This document shows, in pieces, positions 1 through 9,384 of a DNA stretch of 64,000 bases. The translations under genes were made by a program, and so were the position numbers. The notes beneath the pieces are model-generated. The model worked only from the letters and a program-made list of their open reading frames with translations, did no database searches and was not told the origin of the DNA. The stretch comes from an uncultured Pelagibacteraceae bacterium (GTDB taxonomy: Bacteria > Pseudomonadota > Alphaproteobacteria > Pelagibacterales > Pelagibacteraceae), in NCBI GenBank assembly GCA_902629585.1, contig CACORI010000004.1, positions 1 to 64,000 on the forward strand, given 5' to 3'. Position 1 is the first letter of the stretch. Each line of letters starts with the position of its first letter.

Positions 1-1390
1 TCTCTTTTCTATTATTTGAAATTAAACCAATATTAATACCTTTATGAGTAAGTCTTAAGTCAGCATTATCTGATCTTAGACTTAATCTATATTCAGCTCT
101 AGATGTAAACATTCTATAGGGCTCAGCAACACCCTTTGTTACTAAATCATCAATCATTACTCCAATATATGCATCTGATCTATCAAGGATAAAGGGCTCC
201 ATTTTTTTTAGTGAGAGGGCAGCATTAATCCCAGCTATAAGACCTTGGGCTGCAGCCTCTTCATATCCAGTGGTTCCATTAATTTGACCTGCAAGGTAAA
301 GATTCTTTATTTTCTTAGTCTCTAATGTCAAAAAGAGTTCTCTGGGGTCTACGTAATCATATTCTATGGCGTATCCTGGCCTAATAACCTTAACATTTTC
401 TAAACCATTGATATTATTGAGTATTTCATATTGTACAACCTCAGGTAGAGATGTTGATATGCCATTTGGGTAGATTGTGTTATCATTCAGGCCTTCTGGC
501 TCTAAAAATATCTGATGTCTAGTCTTATCGGCAAATTTTACTATCTTATCTTCTATTGAAGGACAATATCTTGGACCAACACCTTGAATGCTACCAGAGT
601 ACATTGCACTTTTAGATAAATTCTTTTCTATAATCTTATGCACCTTTTCATTAGTATAAGTCATAGAGCACGATACTTGTTTGTTTAGATTCTTTTTTGT
701 TAAGAAAGAAAAAAAATAAGGATCAACATCTGCAAATTGTTTTTCCAATTTTTCAAAATTAATAGTCCTAGAATCTAGCCTTGGTGGTGTCCCAGTTTTT
801 AGTCTACCTATTTTAAAATTGTATTTCTCTAACTGTTCACTTAAACCGGTGCTTGGCTTTTCATTAAATCTACCAGCAGGAGTTCTTTCATCACCAATAT
901 GTATCAAGCCGTTTAAAAATGTGCCGGTTGTAAGTATTAACTTGTTACAACTTACTTTATTACCTTTTAATGTTAAAAATCCACTTATTTCATTATTGTC
1001 AAAAATAAACTTAATTACAGGATCAGAAAAAATGCTTAAATTACAGTAGTTTACAAGTTTTTTTTGCATAAATTTTCGATATAATGATCTATCAGATTGA
1101 GTTCTAGGTCCTCTTACTGCTGGACCTCTACTTCTATTTAACAGTCTAAACTGTATTCCAGACTTATCGGCAACCTCACCCATGACCCCATCTAAAGCAT
1201 CAATTTCTCTTACCAAATGACCTTTACCTAAACCACCAATAGCAGGATTGCATGACATTTCTCCTATGGTATTTATATTGTGAGTGAATAGAGCAGTGTT
1301 AATTCCAAGTCGAGCTGATGCAGCTGCTGCCTCACATCCTGCATGACCCCCACCAATTACTACCACATCATATGATAAATCTTTTTTCAT
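1..1390 (-). CDS. mnmG: tRNA uridine-5-carboxymethylaminomethyl(34) synthesis enzyme MnmG, 3' part outside window
   Basis: FAD-dependent subunit that works with MnmE to modify the wobble uridine of several tRNAs. The reading frame starts with ATG (reverse complement of 1388-1390) and runs off the left edge after about 463 codons, so the C-terminal helical domain is missing. Near the N-terminus is the FAD dinucleotide-binding motif [13 protein letters not shown], followed by [11 protein letters not shown] and [13 protein letters not shown], all hallmarks of MnmG. It lies directly downstream of mnmE on the same strand, 116 bases away, as in many alphaproteobacterial origin regions. The identification rests on these family motifs. 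Confidence 0.96.
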   Translation of the reverse strand, partial: MKKDLSYDVVVIGGGHAGCEAAAASARLGINTALFTHNINTIGEMSCNPAIGGLGKGHLVREIDALDGVMGEVADKSGIQFRLLNRSRGPAVRGPRTQSDRSLYRKFMQKKLVNYCNLSIFSDPVIKFIFDNNEISGFLTLKGNKVSCNKLILTTGTFLNGLIHIGDERTPAGRFNEKPSTGLSEQLEKYNFKIGRLKTGTPPRLDSRTINFEKLEKQFADVDPYFFSFLTKKNLNKQVSCSMTYTNEKVHKIIEKNLSKSAMYSGSIQGVGPRYCPSIEDKIVKFADKTRHQIFLEPEGLNDNTIYPNGISTSLPEVVQYEILNNINGLENVKVIRPGYAIEYDYVDPRELFLTLETKKIKNLYLAGQINGTTGYEEAAAQGLIAGINAALSLKKMEPFILDRSDAYIGVMIDDLVTKGVAEPYRMFTSRAEYRLSLRSDNADLRLTHKGINIGLISNNRKE

Positions 1391-1506
1391 GGTCTAAATT
1401 TATATTCGATTAGAATATTTACAAGATTTCAGTTTTTTTTCTTAAATAAGCTATATTTACCAACGAAAATCGAAAAAAAGGACCTAAAAATACAGCAAAA
1501 TTGCTT

Positions 1507-2838
1507 TTATTTCCCAATACAAAAATCGTTGAAAATACTGCCTAATATCTCCTCTACATCGACTTTTCCAACAATCATACCCAAATGTCTTGTGGCCAAC
1601 CTCAAATCTTCAGCTGCTTTATCAAAATCCTTTTCATAATTTTTATCTGAAAAATTTTTTAAATGATCTGCACACTGCATTAAATGTTGTCTATGTCTTT
1701 CTCGGGTGATTAAAATGTCCTCTTCAGAGACAAATTTATTTTTTAAATAATCTTTAATTTTTAAAATTAACTTATCAATATTTAAATTTTTCTTTAACGA
1801 AATCTGAACATGATTTAATTTAGCAATTTCTGGATCTAATTTTACTTTTAATAGATCTGATTTATTAATTACTAAAATTGCATTATTTTTAAGCAGATCA
1901 TTTAAAAAACCGCTTAAATCGATACTTTTAGCATCAACTACTACCAATTTTAAATCAGCATTTTCGGCCTTTTTAAGAGATAATTTTATTCCTTTTTTTT
2001 CAATTTCATCTTTAGAATCTCTTATTCCTGCAGTATCTGAAATAATTACTGGGTATCCATCTATATTCAAATGAGCTTCAACAACATCTCGTGTAGTGCC
2101 AGCGATTTCAGAAACTATTGCAACCTCTCTATTTGATAAGTTATTTAACAGACTAGATTTACCAGCATTGGTTGGTCCTACGATTGCGATTTTGAATCCT
2201 TCGCGGATTATTTCTCCTACCTTTTGATCATTTAAAATTTTATTAATTTCATTCAATACATTTGATGAATTCTGCTTTATCATTTTTATATTTTCTTCAG
2301 GAAGATCTTCCTCCGGAAAATCTATTTTAGCCTCAACAAATGATAAAATTTTTAATAATTTTTCTCTCAACTCGTTAAATTTATCGGACGATTTACCTTT
2401 CATTATTTTTATAGCTTGTAATCTTTGAATTTCAGTTTCTGCTGAAATTAAATCAGCTACACTCTCGGCTTTTAACAAATTTATCTTTCCATTTTGAAAA
2501 GCTAACTTAGTAAATTCACCTGGATCTGCTAATCTACAATTGTTAACTTTTGCAATCTCATTTTGAAGAGCCAAGACCACTGCTTTACCGCCATGAACAT
2601 GAATTTCTGCCATATCCTCACCTGTGTAACTCTCAGGCCCAGGAAACCATAAAATTAAGCCCTCATCGATCAACTCAGAAGTGTTGATATTGTTTATTTT
2701 TCTAAGAGTTGCTACTCTTGGAGTTGGAATTTTCTTACCAGTAAGAGATTCGATTACTTTTGATGCCTCAGGGCCTGAGATTCTCACGATCGCAACTCCC
2801 GAAACACCCGGACCAGTGGATAGTGCATAAATAGTCAT
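1507..2838 (-). CDS. mnmE: tRNA modification GTPase MnmE
   Basis: GTPase partner of MnmG in wobble-uridine modification. The 443-residue protein has the usual three parts: an N-terminal folate-binding domain (1-120, with the ESYTGEDMAEIHVHGG motif), a helical domain, and an inserted G domain with P-loop GPTNAGKSS (about 221-229), DTAG (268-271) and an NKSD motif. It ends in Phe-Cys-Ile-Gly-Lys, the conserved C-terminal CxGK signature. Length is normal. It sits between rho and mnmG on the same strand and only 41 bases after rho, so it is probably cotranscribed with it. Confidence 0.97.
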   Translation of the reverse strand: MTIYALSTGPGVSGVAIVRISGPEASKVIESLTGKKIPTPRVATLRKINNINTSELIDEGLILWFPGPESYTGEDMAEIHVHGGKAVVLALQNEIAKVNNCRLADPGEFTKLAFQNGKINLLKAESVADLISAETEIQRLQAIKIMKGKSSDKFNELREKLLKILSFVEAKIDFPEEDLPEENIKMIKQNSSNVLNEINKILNDQKVGEIIREGFKIAIVGPTNAGKSSLLNNLSNREVAIVSEIAGTTRDVVEAHLNIDGYPVIISDTAGIRDSKDEIEKKGIKLSLKKAENADLKLVVVDAKSIDLSGFLNDLLKNNAILVINKSDLLKVKLDPEIAKLNHVQISLKKNLNIDKLILKIKDYLKNKFVSEEDILITRERHRQHLMQCADHLKNFSDKNYEKDFDKAAEDLRLATRHLGMIVGKVDVEEILGSIFNDFCIGK

Positions 2839-2879
2839 AAAATATTATAACTTTTATTCTTAAATATTGGAAAACTTAA

Positions 2880-4148
2880 TTATGCTGGTTTGTTCATTGA
2901 ATTGAAGAACTCTGCATTGTTTTTTGTATCCTTCAACTTTGAATTTATAAATTCTATTGCATCCATTGTTCCCATTGGGGCAATAATTCTTCTAAGTACG
3001 TTCATTTTTTGTAAATCATTTTTATCAAACAATAATTCCTCTCTCCTAGTACCAGATTTAGTAATATCTATTGCTGGATAGATTCTCTTATCTGCAATTT
3101 TTCTATCAAGCACTGTCTCACTATTTCCTGTCCCTTTAAATTCCTCAAAAATTACTTCATCCATTCTACTACCTGTGTCAATTAATGCTGTGGATATTAT
3201 TGTTAAGGAACCTCCCTCTTCAATATTTCTGGCAGCACCAAAAAATCTTTTAGGTCTTTGGAGTGCATTTGCATCCACACCACCAGTTAAAACTTTACCC
3301 GAACTAGGAATAACTGCATTGTATGCTCTTCCAAGTCTAGTGATGGAATCTAATAAAATCACAACATCTTTTTTATGTTCAGTAAGTCTTTTAGCTTTTT
3401 CAATTACCATTTCAGCAACGGCAACGTGTCTTTGGGCAGGTTCATCAAAAGTAGAACTAATCACTTCACCCTTAACTGTTCTTTGCATGTCTGTAACCTC
3501 TTCGGGTCGCTCATCAATCAATAATACTATTAAGTAACATTCTGGATAATTCTTTGCGATCGAATTTGCTATACTTTGTAAGATCATTGTTTTCCCAGCT
3601 TTTGGAGGGGAGATAATGATTGATCTTTGACCTTTTCCTATTGGACTAACAAGGTCAATTAGTCTTGGAGTAAGGTCCGGTTTTTTTTCTACTTTTGTAG
3701 TTTCAACCTCCATTACTAATTGTTTATCAGGATAAAGGGGTGTTAAGTTATCAAAGGCTATTTTATGTCTAGCTTTTTCGGGTTCTTCGAAATTTATTTT
3801 ACTTACTTGTAACAAAGCAAAGTATCTTTCACCTTCCTTTGGAGCTCTGACGGGTCCTTCAACAGTATCACCTGTTCTTAATCCAAACTTTCTTATTTGA
3901 CTTGGGCTTACATAAATATCATCTGGACCTGGAAGATAATTAGATTCCATTGCTCTAAGAAAACCAAAACCATCTTGTAATAATTGTAATACACCGGCTC
4001 CTGTAATTTCCTCTTTCTCAGCAACTTTTTTTAAAATAGCAAATAAAATTTCTTGTTTCCTCAATGTGCTTGCGTTTTCAATACCCAGTTCTTCCGCTTG
4101 TGTGATAAGCTGTTCAGACGATTTGAGTTTTAATTCTTGGATGTTCAT
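2880..4148 (-). CDS. rho: transcription termination factor Rho
   Basis: Hexameric RNA-dependent ATPase that ends transcription. The 422 residues comprise an N-terminal helical domain (1-47), a cold-shock-like RNA-binding domain (about 50-118, with LQDGFGFLR and [10 protein letters not shown]) and a RecA-like ATPase core with P-loop PPKAGKT (181-187) and the [12 protein letters not shown] motif. It lacks the long insertions seen in actinobacterial Rho. The 123-base gap upstream (4149-4271) probably carries its promoter and, by analogy with other rho leaders, could be autoregulated, but no clear signal was recognised there. Confidence 0.97.
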   Translation of the reverse strand: MNIQELKLKSSEQLITQAEELGIENASTLRKQEILFAILKKVAEKEEITGAGVLQLLQDGFGFLRAMESNYLPGPDDIYVSPSQIRKFGLRTGDTVEGPVRAPKEGERYFALLQVSKINFEEPEKARHKIAFDNLTPLYPDKQLVMEVETTKVEKKPDLTPRLIDLVSPIGKGQRSIIISPPKAGKTMILQSIANSIAKNYPECYLIVLLIDERPEEVTDMQRTVKGEVISSTFDEPAQRHVAVAEMVIEKAKRLTEHKKDVVILLDSITRLGRAYNAVIPSSGKVLTGGVDANALQRPKRFFGAARNIEEGGSLTIISTALIDTGSRMDEVIFEEFKGTGNSETVLDRKIADKRIYPAIDITKSGTRREELLFDKNDLQKMNVLRRIIAPMGTMDAIEFINSKLKDTKNNAEFFNSMNKPA

Positions 4149-4271
4149 GATTAAAGATTATTAAGGACTTAATGATGATATTAATATATATACTATTACA
4201 ACTTTTACAAGAGTGTTCCTGCGTTTTTGAATAAGCTTTAAAACATCATTTTTTCGGCCTTTTTCTGTATT

Positions 4272-4790
4272 TTAGCCTAATTCTTTTGCAAATTTGTCTA
4301 CTTTTGACCAATCAGTAAATTCGTAGGATTGCGAAGTATCCGTTGGACCATTTGTTAAAAACATTATGAATTTAATAACATATTTATCTAAAAAACCATA
4401 ATTTGGATAATCTACTCTGCCAGCAAAAACCTCTATCTTTTTTGGTCTCCATTTAGAAATTTTTAAAAATTTTTTAATATAGGGATTAGTTTCGGGAGTA
4501 CTTTTTTCTGATTTTCTGGCGACTACATTTACTGAAAAGAAAATGCTTTGTTTTTGATTTAATAAATTTTTATTTAATCTAATAAATTCATAAAGTTTTT
4601 TAGAGTGTTTTCCATATCTAATACTTGCTCCTATTATTATTTTATTAAATGTTGATAAATCAAAATTTATTGCTTCATCCAAAGAGATTATTTTAAATTC
4701 ATTTTTATTATTTAAAAAATTTGATATTCGTTCACAAATAGTTTTTGTGTGACCATCTGTACTACAATAAATTATTAAAGTATGGGGCAT
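4272..4790 (-). CDS. hemG: flavodoxin-type protoporphyrinogen IX oxidase HemG
   Basis: Oxidises protoporphyrinogen IX to protoporphyrin IX, passing electrons to the quinone pool through FMN. The 172-residue protein begins with a flavodoxin phosphate loop (YCSTDGHTKTICE) and has IIGASIRYGKHSKKL. The C-terminal half contains the HemG-type segment GRVDYPNYGFLDKYVIKFI followed by GPTDTSQSYEFTDW, which separates HemG from ordinary flavodoxins. It lies 9 bases downstream of hemH, so hemE-hemH-hemG reads as one heme operon. HemG is best known from gammaproteobacteria, whereas alphaproteobacteria usually use HemJ, so its origin deserves attention. Confidence 0.88.
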   Translation of the reverse strand: MPHTLIIYCSTDGHTKTICERISNFLNNKNEFKIISLDEAINFDLSTFNKIIIGASIRYGKHSKKLYEFIRLNKNLLNQKQSIFFSVNVVARKSEKSTPETNPYIKKFLKISKWRPKKIEVFAGRVDYPNYGFLDKYVIKFIMFLTNGPTDTSQSYEFTDWSKVDKFAKELG

Positions 4791-4799
4791 ATCAAAATG

Positions 4800-5912
4800 C
4801 TATGTTTTGTTCATCTCAAGTTTTGGCATCTCTTGATAGTATTTTTTATCAAGTTGGTATTCTATATCCTCTTTATCCTGAGCAGAACCCTCTGCTTGAG
4901 TAAAAGTGTATTTTGCAAAGTCTCTACACCATTTTTTATTGGTATTTAAACATTCTACTGGATAGATATTGCCACCCAATTCTTTCGCCTCATTTACAAG
5001 TTCATGACCTAATTCATCTGTTGTTTCTAGACAATCAGCAACAAAGCTAGGCGAATATATTGCAATTTCCTTTTTTCCCTCTGATATTAATTTTTTAACC
5101 ACATCTTCAGTATAAGGGGTTATCCATTCCTCAGATCCAAAACGACTTTGAAAACTCATTAAACATTGTTCTGGCTTAATATTTTTAAGATTTTTTGTGA
5201 TAAGACAAAAAGTTTCATAACAATGGCGATAGTAATCGTCACCTTTATTGACGATTCTTCTCTTTTGCATTCCATGAAAGGTTATTATTAAACTATCAAT
5301 TTTTTTTCCTTGTTTTTTTAATTCGTCTAATTTTATATCAACTTGATTAACTGAATTATCTATAAATGCATGAGTTCTATGAAAATTTGTTATTACTTCA
5401 AAAGTTGGTATTTTTACTCTTTTAGATAATTCTTTTGCTAACGCGTCTATACCTGAGGCTATTGTGCTTTCTGAATATTGTGGAAACATTGGTATCACCA
5501 AAAGCTTTGTTGCCCCAACTCCTTTTTTTAAATCTTCCTCCCAACTATCGTAGACCTCATTTACGTAAGGAGGTGATAAGAGAAAAGCATGGTTTACCTC
5601 TACAAATCCATTGGGATCTATTTTTTTCAATTCTTCGCCAACATTTTTTGTAAAGTCTCTAGTATTTGTAATTAATGGAAAACTTTTACCATCCCAAATT
5701 CTTGCATAAAGCTTAGCTGATTTTTGTGGTCTAAAGGGCAAAACAAAACAATTCAATATTATTTTCCAAAGCCAAGGATTTATATCGATAACTCTTGGGT
5801 CGCCCAAAAATTTTCTAAGATATTTTCTTAGAGCTTTAGTGGTTGGCTCTGATGGGGAACCTAACTGAACAAATACAACTTTTGTTTTTCTTTTTGGGTG
5901 AGTATAATCCAT
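4800..5912 (-). CDS. hemH: ferrochelatase HemH
   Basis: Inserts Fe2+ into protoporphyrin IX, the last step of protoheme synthesis. The 370-residue sequence shows the ferrochelatase N-terminus (VVFVQLGSPSEPTTKALRKY and FLGDPRVID), the active-site segment ITFHGMQKRR with its metal-site histidine, and the C-terminal PSFVADCLETTDELG motif with the conserved acidic residues. Length is normal for bacterial enzymes. It is separated from hemE by one base and from hemG by nine, arguing for one transcript that delivers the final heme steps. Confidence 0.96.
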   Translation of the reverse strand: MDYTHPKRKTKVVFVQLGSPSEPTTKALRKYLRKFLGDPRVIDINPWLWKIILNCFVLPFRPQKSAKLYARIWDGKSFPLITNTRDFTKNVGEELKKIDPNGFVEVNHAFLLSPPYVNEVYDSWEEDLKKGVGATKLLVIPMFPQYSESTIASGIDALAKELSKRVKIPTFEVITNFHRTHAFIDNSVNQVDIKLDELKKQGKKIDSLIITFHGMQKRRIVNKGDDYYRHCYETFCLITKNLKNIKPEQCLMSFQSRFGSEEWITPYTEDVVKKLISEGKKEIAIYSPSFVADCLETTDELGHELVNEAKELGGNIYPVECLNTNKKWCRDFAKYTFTQAEGSAQDKEDIEYQLDKKYYQEMPKLEMNKT

Positions 5913-5913
5913 A

Positions 5914-6915
5914 TTAATAATCTTTCACCATTTTTACTAAATAATCCATCATGCTGGGGTCAGTCTCTGGTAAAACTCCATGTCCTAAATTAAAAATATA
6001 AGGATGATCTTTAAATATATCTAGGTATTTTTTTGTCTCTTTTTTTAGGCTGTCTTTGTCCGTTAATAAGACCTTGGGATCCATGCCACCCTGTACAGGT
6101 ATTTTAATATTTTTTATAATTTGTAGAGGGTCAGTTTGATAATCAATACATATCGCGCTAGGATTAATAATATCACAATAATCTTTATAATTTTTTATAT
6201 TTCTTGGAAAACATATGACAGGAATATTTAAAGATTTTGTGTATTCGACTAATTTCAGAGTAGGTGAATATATAAATTTTTGTAAATTTTTATTATCTAC
6301 TAAACCAGCCCAGCTGTCAAAAATTTGTATAACTTCTGCGCCATTTTCGATTTGCTTTTTAATATGAAATTTTAAAAATTTATCTAAAATTAATAAAAGA
6401 TTATCTATTTGAGAATTATTTTCAAAGAAACTATTATCAATGCCTGTTTTTGGAGATTTTTTATTAATCATATAAACTAATAGAGTCCATGGGGCGCCTA
6501 CAAAGCCTATTATGTTTTTATTTTCAGTAAGTTTGTTTTTACTTACAAGATTAAGCATGTTGTAAATTGGGGAAGTTTTTTTTTCAAAATCAGACTCCTT
6601 TAATTTTAAAACTTTTTCAAAATCTATATTTCCTAATATAGGTCCAATATTTTTTTTAAATTCTACTTTCTGATTGAGACCAAAAGGGACCATTAATATA
6701 TCTGAAAATATAATTGCAGCGTCCAAATTAAACCTTTTTATCGGTTGTAAAGTAATTTCAGAGGATAAGGTTTTATTTAAACACAATTTTATAAAATCTG
6801 GGTTTGACTTTCTAATAGCTCTAAATTCAGGTAAATATCTACCTGCTTGCCTCATTATCCATATAGGATTAAAAGTTGTGTTTTTGTTAATAAAAATTTT
6901 ATCAAGTGGTTTCAT
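5914..6915 (-). CDS. hemE: uroporphyrinogen decarboxylase HemE
   Basis: Decarboxylates uroporphyrinogen III to coproporphyrinogen III in the cytoplasm. The 333-residue protein carries the N-terminal signature PIWIMRQAGRYLPEFR, the FSDILMVPFGL segment with the catalytic aspartate, and the C-terminal NLGHGVLPETDP motif. It is the first gene of the hemE-hemH-hemG operon and faces away from the AT-rich gap at 6916-7185. In Caulobacter and Rickettsia the gene next to the replication origin is also hemE, which helps identify that gap. Confidence 0.96.
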   Translation of the reverse strand: MKPLDKIFINKNTTFNPIWIMRQAGRYLPEFRAIRKSNPDFIKLCLNKTLSSEITLQPIKRFNLDAAIIFSDILMVPFGLNQKVEFKKNIGPILGNIDFEKVLKLKESDFEKKTSPIYNMLNLVSKNKLTENKNIIGFVGAPWTLLVYMINKKSPKTGIDNSFFENNSQIDNLLLILDKFLKFHIKKQIENGAEVIQIFDSWAGLVDNKNLQKFIYSPTLKLVEYTKSLNIPVICFPRNIKNYKDYCDIINPSAICIDYQTDPLQIIKNIKIPVQGGMDPKVLLTDKDSLKKETKKYLDIFKDHPYIFNLGHGVLPETDPSMMDYLVKMVKDY

Positions 6916-7185
6916 ATTAAAAATATATTTAATTATAGTAATAGTTTTAAGTCTTGTGAATAATGGTGATTAAGTTTTATAAACATAATATTAACAACTT
7001 ATTAACATCATAGATAAATTAATATTGTTTAAATTGAAGCTTTTTTGATTTTTATTATATAACACAAGAAGTTTGACCTAATTTATTATAATTGTTAATA
7101 AAACCGTGATTTTACAATGTTAATTTAATAAAAATTAAATTGAGTAATTAATTTAAAATAATACAAATTTATTAACAAATTATTC
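6916..7185. other. candidate chromosomal origin of replication (oriC)
   Basis: This 270-base gap between divergent hemE and ppsR contains three exact copies of TTATTAACA: 6999-7007 (+), 7093-7101 (-) and 7169-7177 (+). A near copy, ATATTAACA, is at 6988-6996. TTATTAACA is one base from the DnaA-box consensus TTATNCACA. The stretch 7121-7170 has only three G/C bases and could be the unwinding element. Known comparison: the alphaproteobacterial origin lies between hemE and the ppsR-maf-aroE-coaE-dnaQ block, exactly as here, and genes point away from the gap on both sides. The boxes are seen directly; the origin function is inferred. Confidence 0.72.
6991..7006 (+). promoter_or_regulatory. CtrA-type site TTAA-N7-TTAAC in the candidate origin
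   Basis: The sequence TTAACAACTTATTAAC matches the full CtrA recognition pattern TTAA-N7-TTAAC. It overlaps the DnaA-like boxes at 6988-6996 and 6999-7007. In Caulobacter, CtrA represses the origin by binding such sites among the DnaA boxes. In an AT-rich gap the match could be chance, and this window does not show whether the organism has CtrA. Confidence 0.35.
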
Positions 7186-8013
7186 ATGATTAATACATAT
7201 CAGATTTATTTAATATCAGACTCAACTGGTGAAACCTTAGACAGAATATTCTTGGCTTTAAAAGCCCAATTTTTAAATATTGAATACAAAATCCATTCTT
7301 ACTCATTTACAAGAACAGAAAACCAGATATTAAAAATTTTAGAAGACGCGGAAAAAAATAAAAATTCTATAATCTTATATACTATTGTTGATAACAATTT
7401 AGCCAAATATTTAGCTAATGTAAGTGAGGATAAATTAATCCCTTGTTTTGGGGTTTTGGGTAATTTAATTTTAAACTTTTCGAAAATTTTAAACCAGAAA
7501 GCAAACCACGAGCCTAGTGGTCAACACAAGCTAAATGATGAATATTATGACAGAATTGAAGCTATACAATTCACAATGAACCATGATGATGGAAATTTAA
7601 TAAACGAAATTGATAAATCCGACATAATCCTTGTTGGGGTAAGCAGAACAAGCAAAACACCCACTTCCATTTATCTTGCCAACAAAGGATTTAAAACATC
7701 CAATATTCCTTTGGTAAATGAAAATTCTTTACCTGAAAAATTGAAAAAAAACCCTAAACTAGCATGTGTAGTTGGGTTGAGTACAGAACCTGAAAGACTA
7801 GCAGATCTTAGAAAAAATAGGATGAGCAGCCTCAAGGAAACGGAGAACAGAAAATACACTAATTTAGAAAACATTAAAAAAGAGGTTTTGGATGCTAAAA
7901 AAACATTTAAAAAATATAAATGGCCATTAATTGATGTTACTAGAAAATCTGTGGAGGAAACTGCTGCTTCTATCATTAAAATTCACGAAATATATTCAAA
8001 TAATGCTAAGTAA
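7186..8013 (+). CDS. ppsR: pyruvate,phosphate dikinase / PEP synthase regulatory kinase-phosphorylase (PPRP, DUF299)
   Basis: Bifunctional serine/threonine kinase and phosphotransferase that switches PEP synthase or pyruvate phosphate dikinase on and off. The 275-residue protein begins with the typical YLISDSTGET motif and carries the family nucleotide-binding loop GVSRTSKTP (151-159) followed by YLANKGFK. Length matches the family. It is the first gene to the right of the candidate origin, the position held by its homologue in Caulobacter. Which target it regulates cannot be told here. Confidence 0.93.
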   Translation: MINTYQIYLISDSTGETLDRIFLALKAQFLNIEYKIHSYSFTRTENQILKILEDAEKNKNSIILYTIVDNNLAKYLANVSEDKLIPCFGVLGNLILNFSKILNQKANHEPSGQHKLNDEYYDRIEAIQFTMNHDDGNLINEIDKSDIILVGVSRTSKTPTSIYLANKGFKTSNIPLVNENSLPEKLKKNPKLACVVGLSTEPERLADLRKNRMSSLKETENRKYTNLENIKKEVLDAKKTFKKYKWPLIDVTRKSVEETAASIIKIHEIYSNNAK

Positions 8014-8590
8014 TTTGATACTCGCTTCTAAAAGTAAAGTTCGAAAAGATATATTGGATCAAAACAATATTATTTGTAATGTAGAGCCATCAAATATAGA
8101 TGAAGACGTTGTGAAACAAAGTTTGTTAAAAGAAAACGCACCACCTGAAATAATTTCCAAGAACTTGGCTGAATTAAAAGCTAATAAGGTAAGCTTAAAA
8201 AAAAAAGATAGCATAGTAATAGGGGCTGACAGCGTCATTGATCTTGGTGGTCAACTGATATCCAAACCTCAAAACAGAGAAGGGGCCCTTCATAACTTAA
8301 AAATGCTCAACGGAAAAAAACATTTTTTAATAAGCTCTGTTTGTATCTCTAAAAATGGTTCAATGATTTGGAATTACACCGACAAAGCCACACTTGAAAT
8401 GAAAAATTTTTCAAATGATGAATTAAAAGCCTATCTATCAAAAATACCTGATGAAACACTTTATGCGTATAATGTTTATCAAATAGAGGGAGAAGGAAGA
8501 AACTTATTCTCAAAAATAGATGGTGATACAGACACCATTATGGGACTACCAGTAAAAAAAATACAAGAATATTTGAAAACTATAGAATGA
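8003..8590 (+). CDS. maf: Maf-family nucleoside triphosphate pyrophosphatase
   Basis: House-cleaning pyrophosphatase that hydrolyses non-canonical or modified NTPs. I chose the ATG at 8003, giving 195 residues starting MLSNLILASKSKVRKDIL, which matches the Maf N-terminus (ILAS-S-R); an upstream in-frame start at 7931 would add unrelated residues inside ppsR. The conserved VIGADSVIDLGG segment and the late motif ending in DTIMGLPV are present. It overlaps the end of ppsR by 11 bases and is followed by aroE with a 4-base overlap, so translational coupling is likely. Confidence 0.92.
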   Translation: MLSNLILASKSKVRKDILDQNNIICNVEPSNIDEDVVKQSLLKENAPPEIISKNLAELKANKVSLKKKDSIVIGADSVIDLGGQLISKPQNREGALHNLKMLNGKKHFLISSVCISKNGSMIWNYTDKATLEMKNFSNDELKAYLSKIPDETLYAYNVYQIEGEGRNLFSKIDGDTDTIMGLPVKKIQEYLKTIE

Positions 8591-9384
8591 AAAAATACTT
8601 TGTTATAGGAAATCCGATTAAACATTCACTATCACCTCAATTACATAATTATTGGATCAAAAAAAATAACCTAGATGCTTTCTATGACAAAAAAAAACTT
8701 AAAGAGGATGAAGTGGGCGATCTAATATCTCTCATTAAACAAAATGAAATAAGTGGAATTAATGTGACAATACCCTTTAAAAAAACAGTAATTCCTTATT
8801 TGGATAAATTGAGTCCAGAGGCAGAGAAAACACAATCAGTAAACACAATAACCCTCTACAAAAATAAATTAATTGGCCATAACACTGATACTGAAGGTTT
8901 CAAGCTTGCTATCAAAAAACTAAATTTTGAAATTAAAAACAAAATTATTTTAATCTTAGGAGCTGGTGGAGTTGTTCCTTCTTTAATTTATACATTGAAA
9001 AATATGGGAGCAAATAAAATAATTATTAGCAATAGAACTAGAGGTAAAGCGGAAATTTTAAAAAAACTTAATAATGAAATAGAAATAATTAATTGGGGAA
9101 ATATCTCACCATGTGATGTGATTATAAATGCTACAAGCATTGGTTTAAATGAGAATGATGAAATGAATTTAAAATTAGAAAATTTTGGGAAAAACAAATT
9201 ATATTTTGACGTAATATACAATCCTAGAGAAACAAATTTTTTAAAAATAGGCAGAAAATTGGGAAATTTGACTGAAAATGGCAAATATATGTTTATTTAT
9301 CAAGCTATGTCTGCATTCAAATTATGGCATGGGATAATACCACAAATTGATAACAAAGTTATTGAACTTTTAGATAATGATTAA
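8587..9384 (+). CDS. aroE: shikimate dehydrogenase AroE
   Basis: NADPH-dependent reduction of 3-dehydroshikimate to shikimate in aromatic amino-acid synthesis. The 265-residue protein has the substrate-binding motif HSLSPQLHN, the catalytic lysine in NVTIPFKK, the NTDTEGF motif and a Rossmann loop LGAGGVVPS. The C-terminal QAMSAFKLWHG segment is also typical. The start overlaps the maf stop by 4 bases (ATGA) and the end overlaps coaE by 8, so it belongs to the ppsR-maf-aroE-coaE-dnaQ transcript. Confidence 0.95.
   Translation: MKKYFVIGNPIKHSLSPQLHNYWIKKNNLDAFYDKKKLKEDEVGDLISLIKQNEISGINVTIPFKKTVIPYLDKLSPEAEKTQSVNTITLYKNKLIGHNTDTEGFKLAIKKLNFEIKNKIILILGAGGVVPSLIYTLKNMGANKIIISNRTRGKAEILKKLNNEIEIINWGNISPCDVIINATSIGLNENDEMNLKLENFGKNKLYFDVIYNPRETNFLKIGRKLGNLTENGKYMFIYQAMSAFKLWHGIIPQIDNKVIELLDND

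Noticed and set aside
2890-3537. Plus-strand frames inside rho
   Set aside because: They are shadows of the rho reading frame, which is complete and well conserved.
4149-4271. A riboswitch or small gene between hemG and rho
   Set aside because: No conserved riboswitch core, stable hairpin or open frame was seen in these 123 bases.
7073-7092. TTGACC followed by TATAAT as a promoter in the origin gap
   Set aside because: The two hexamers are only 8 bases apart; a sigma-70 promoter needs about 16-18.
7931-8002. Extended N-terminus of maf
   Set aside because: These codons lie inside ppsR and do not resemble Maf proteins; the start at 8003 fits the family.
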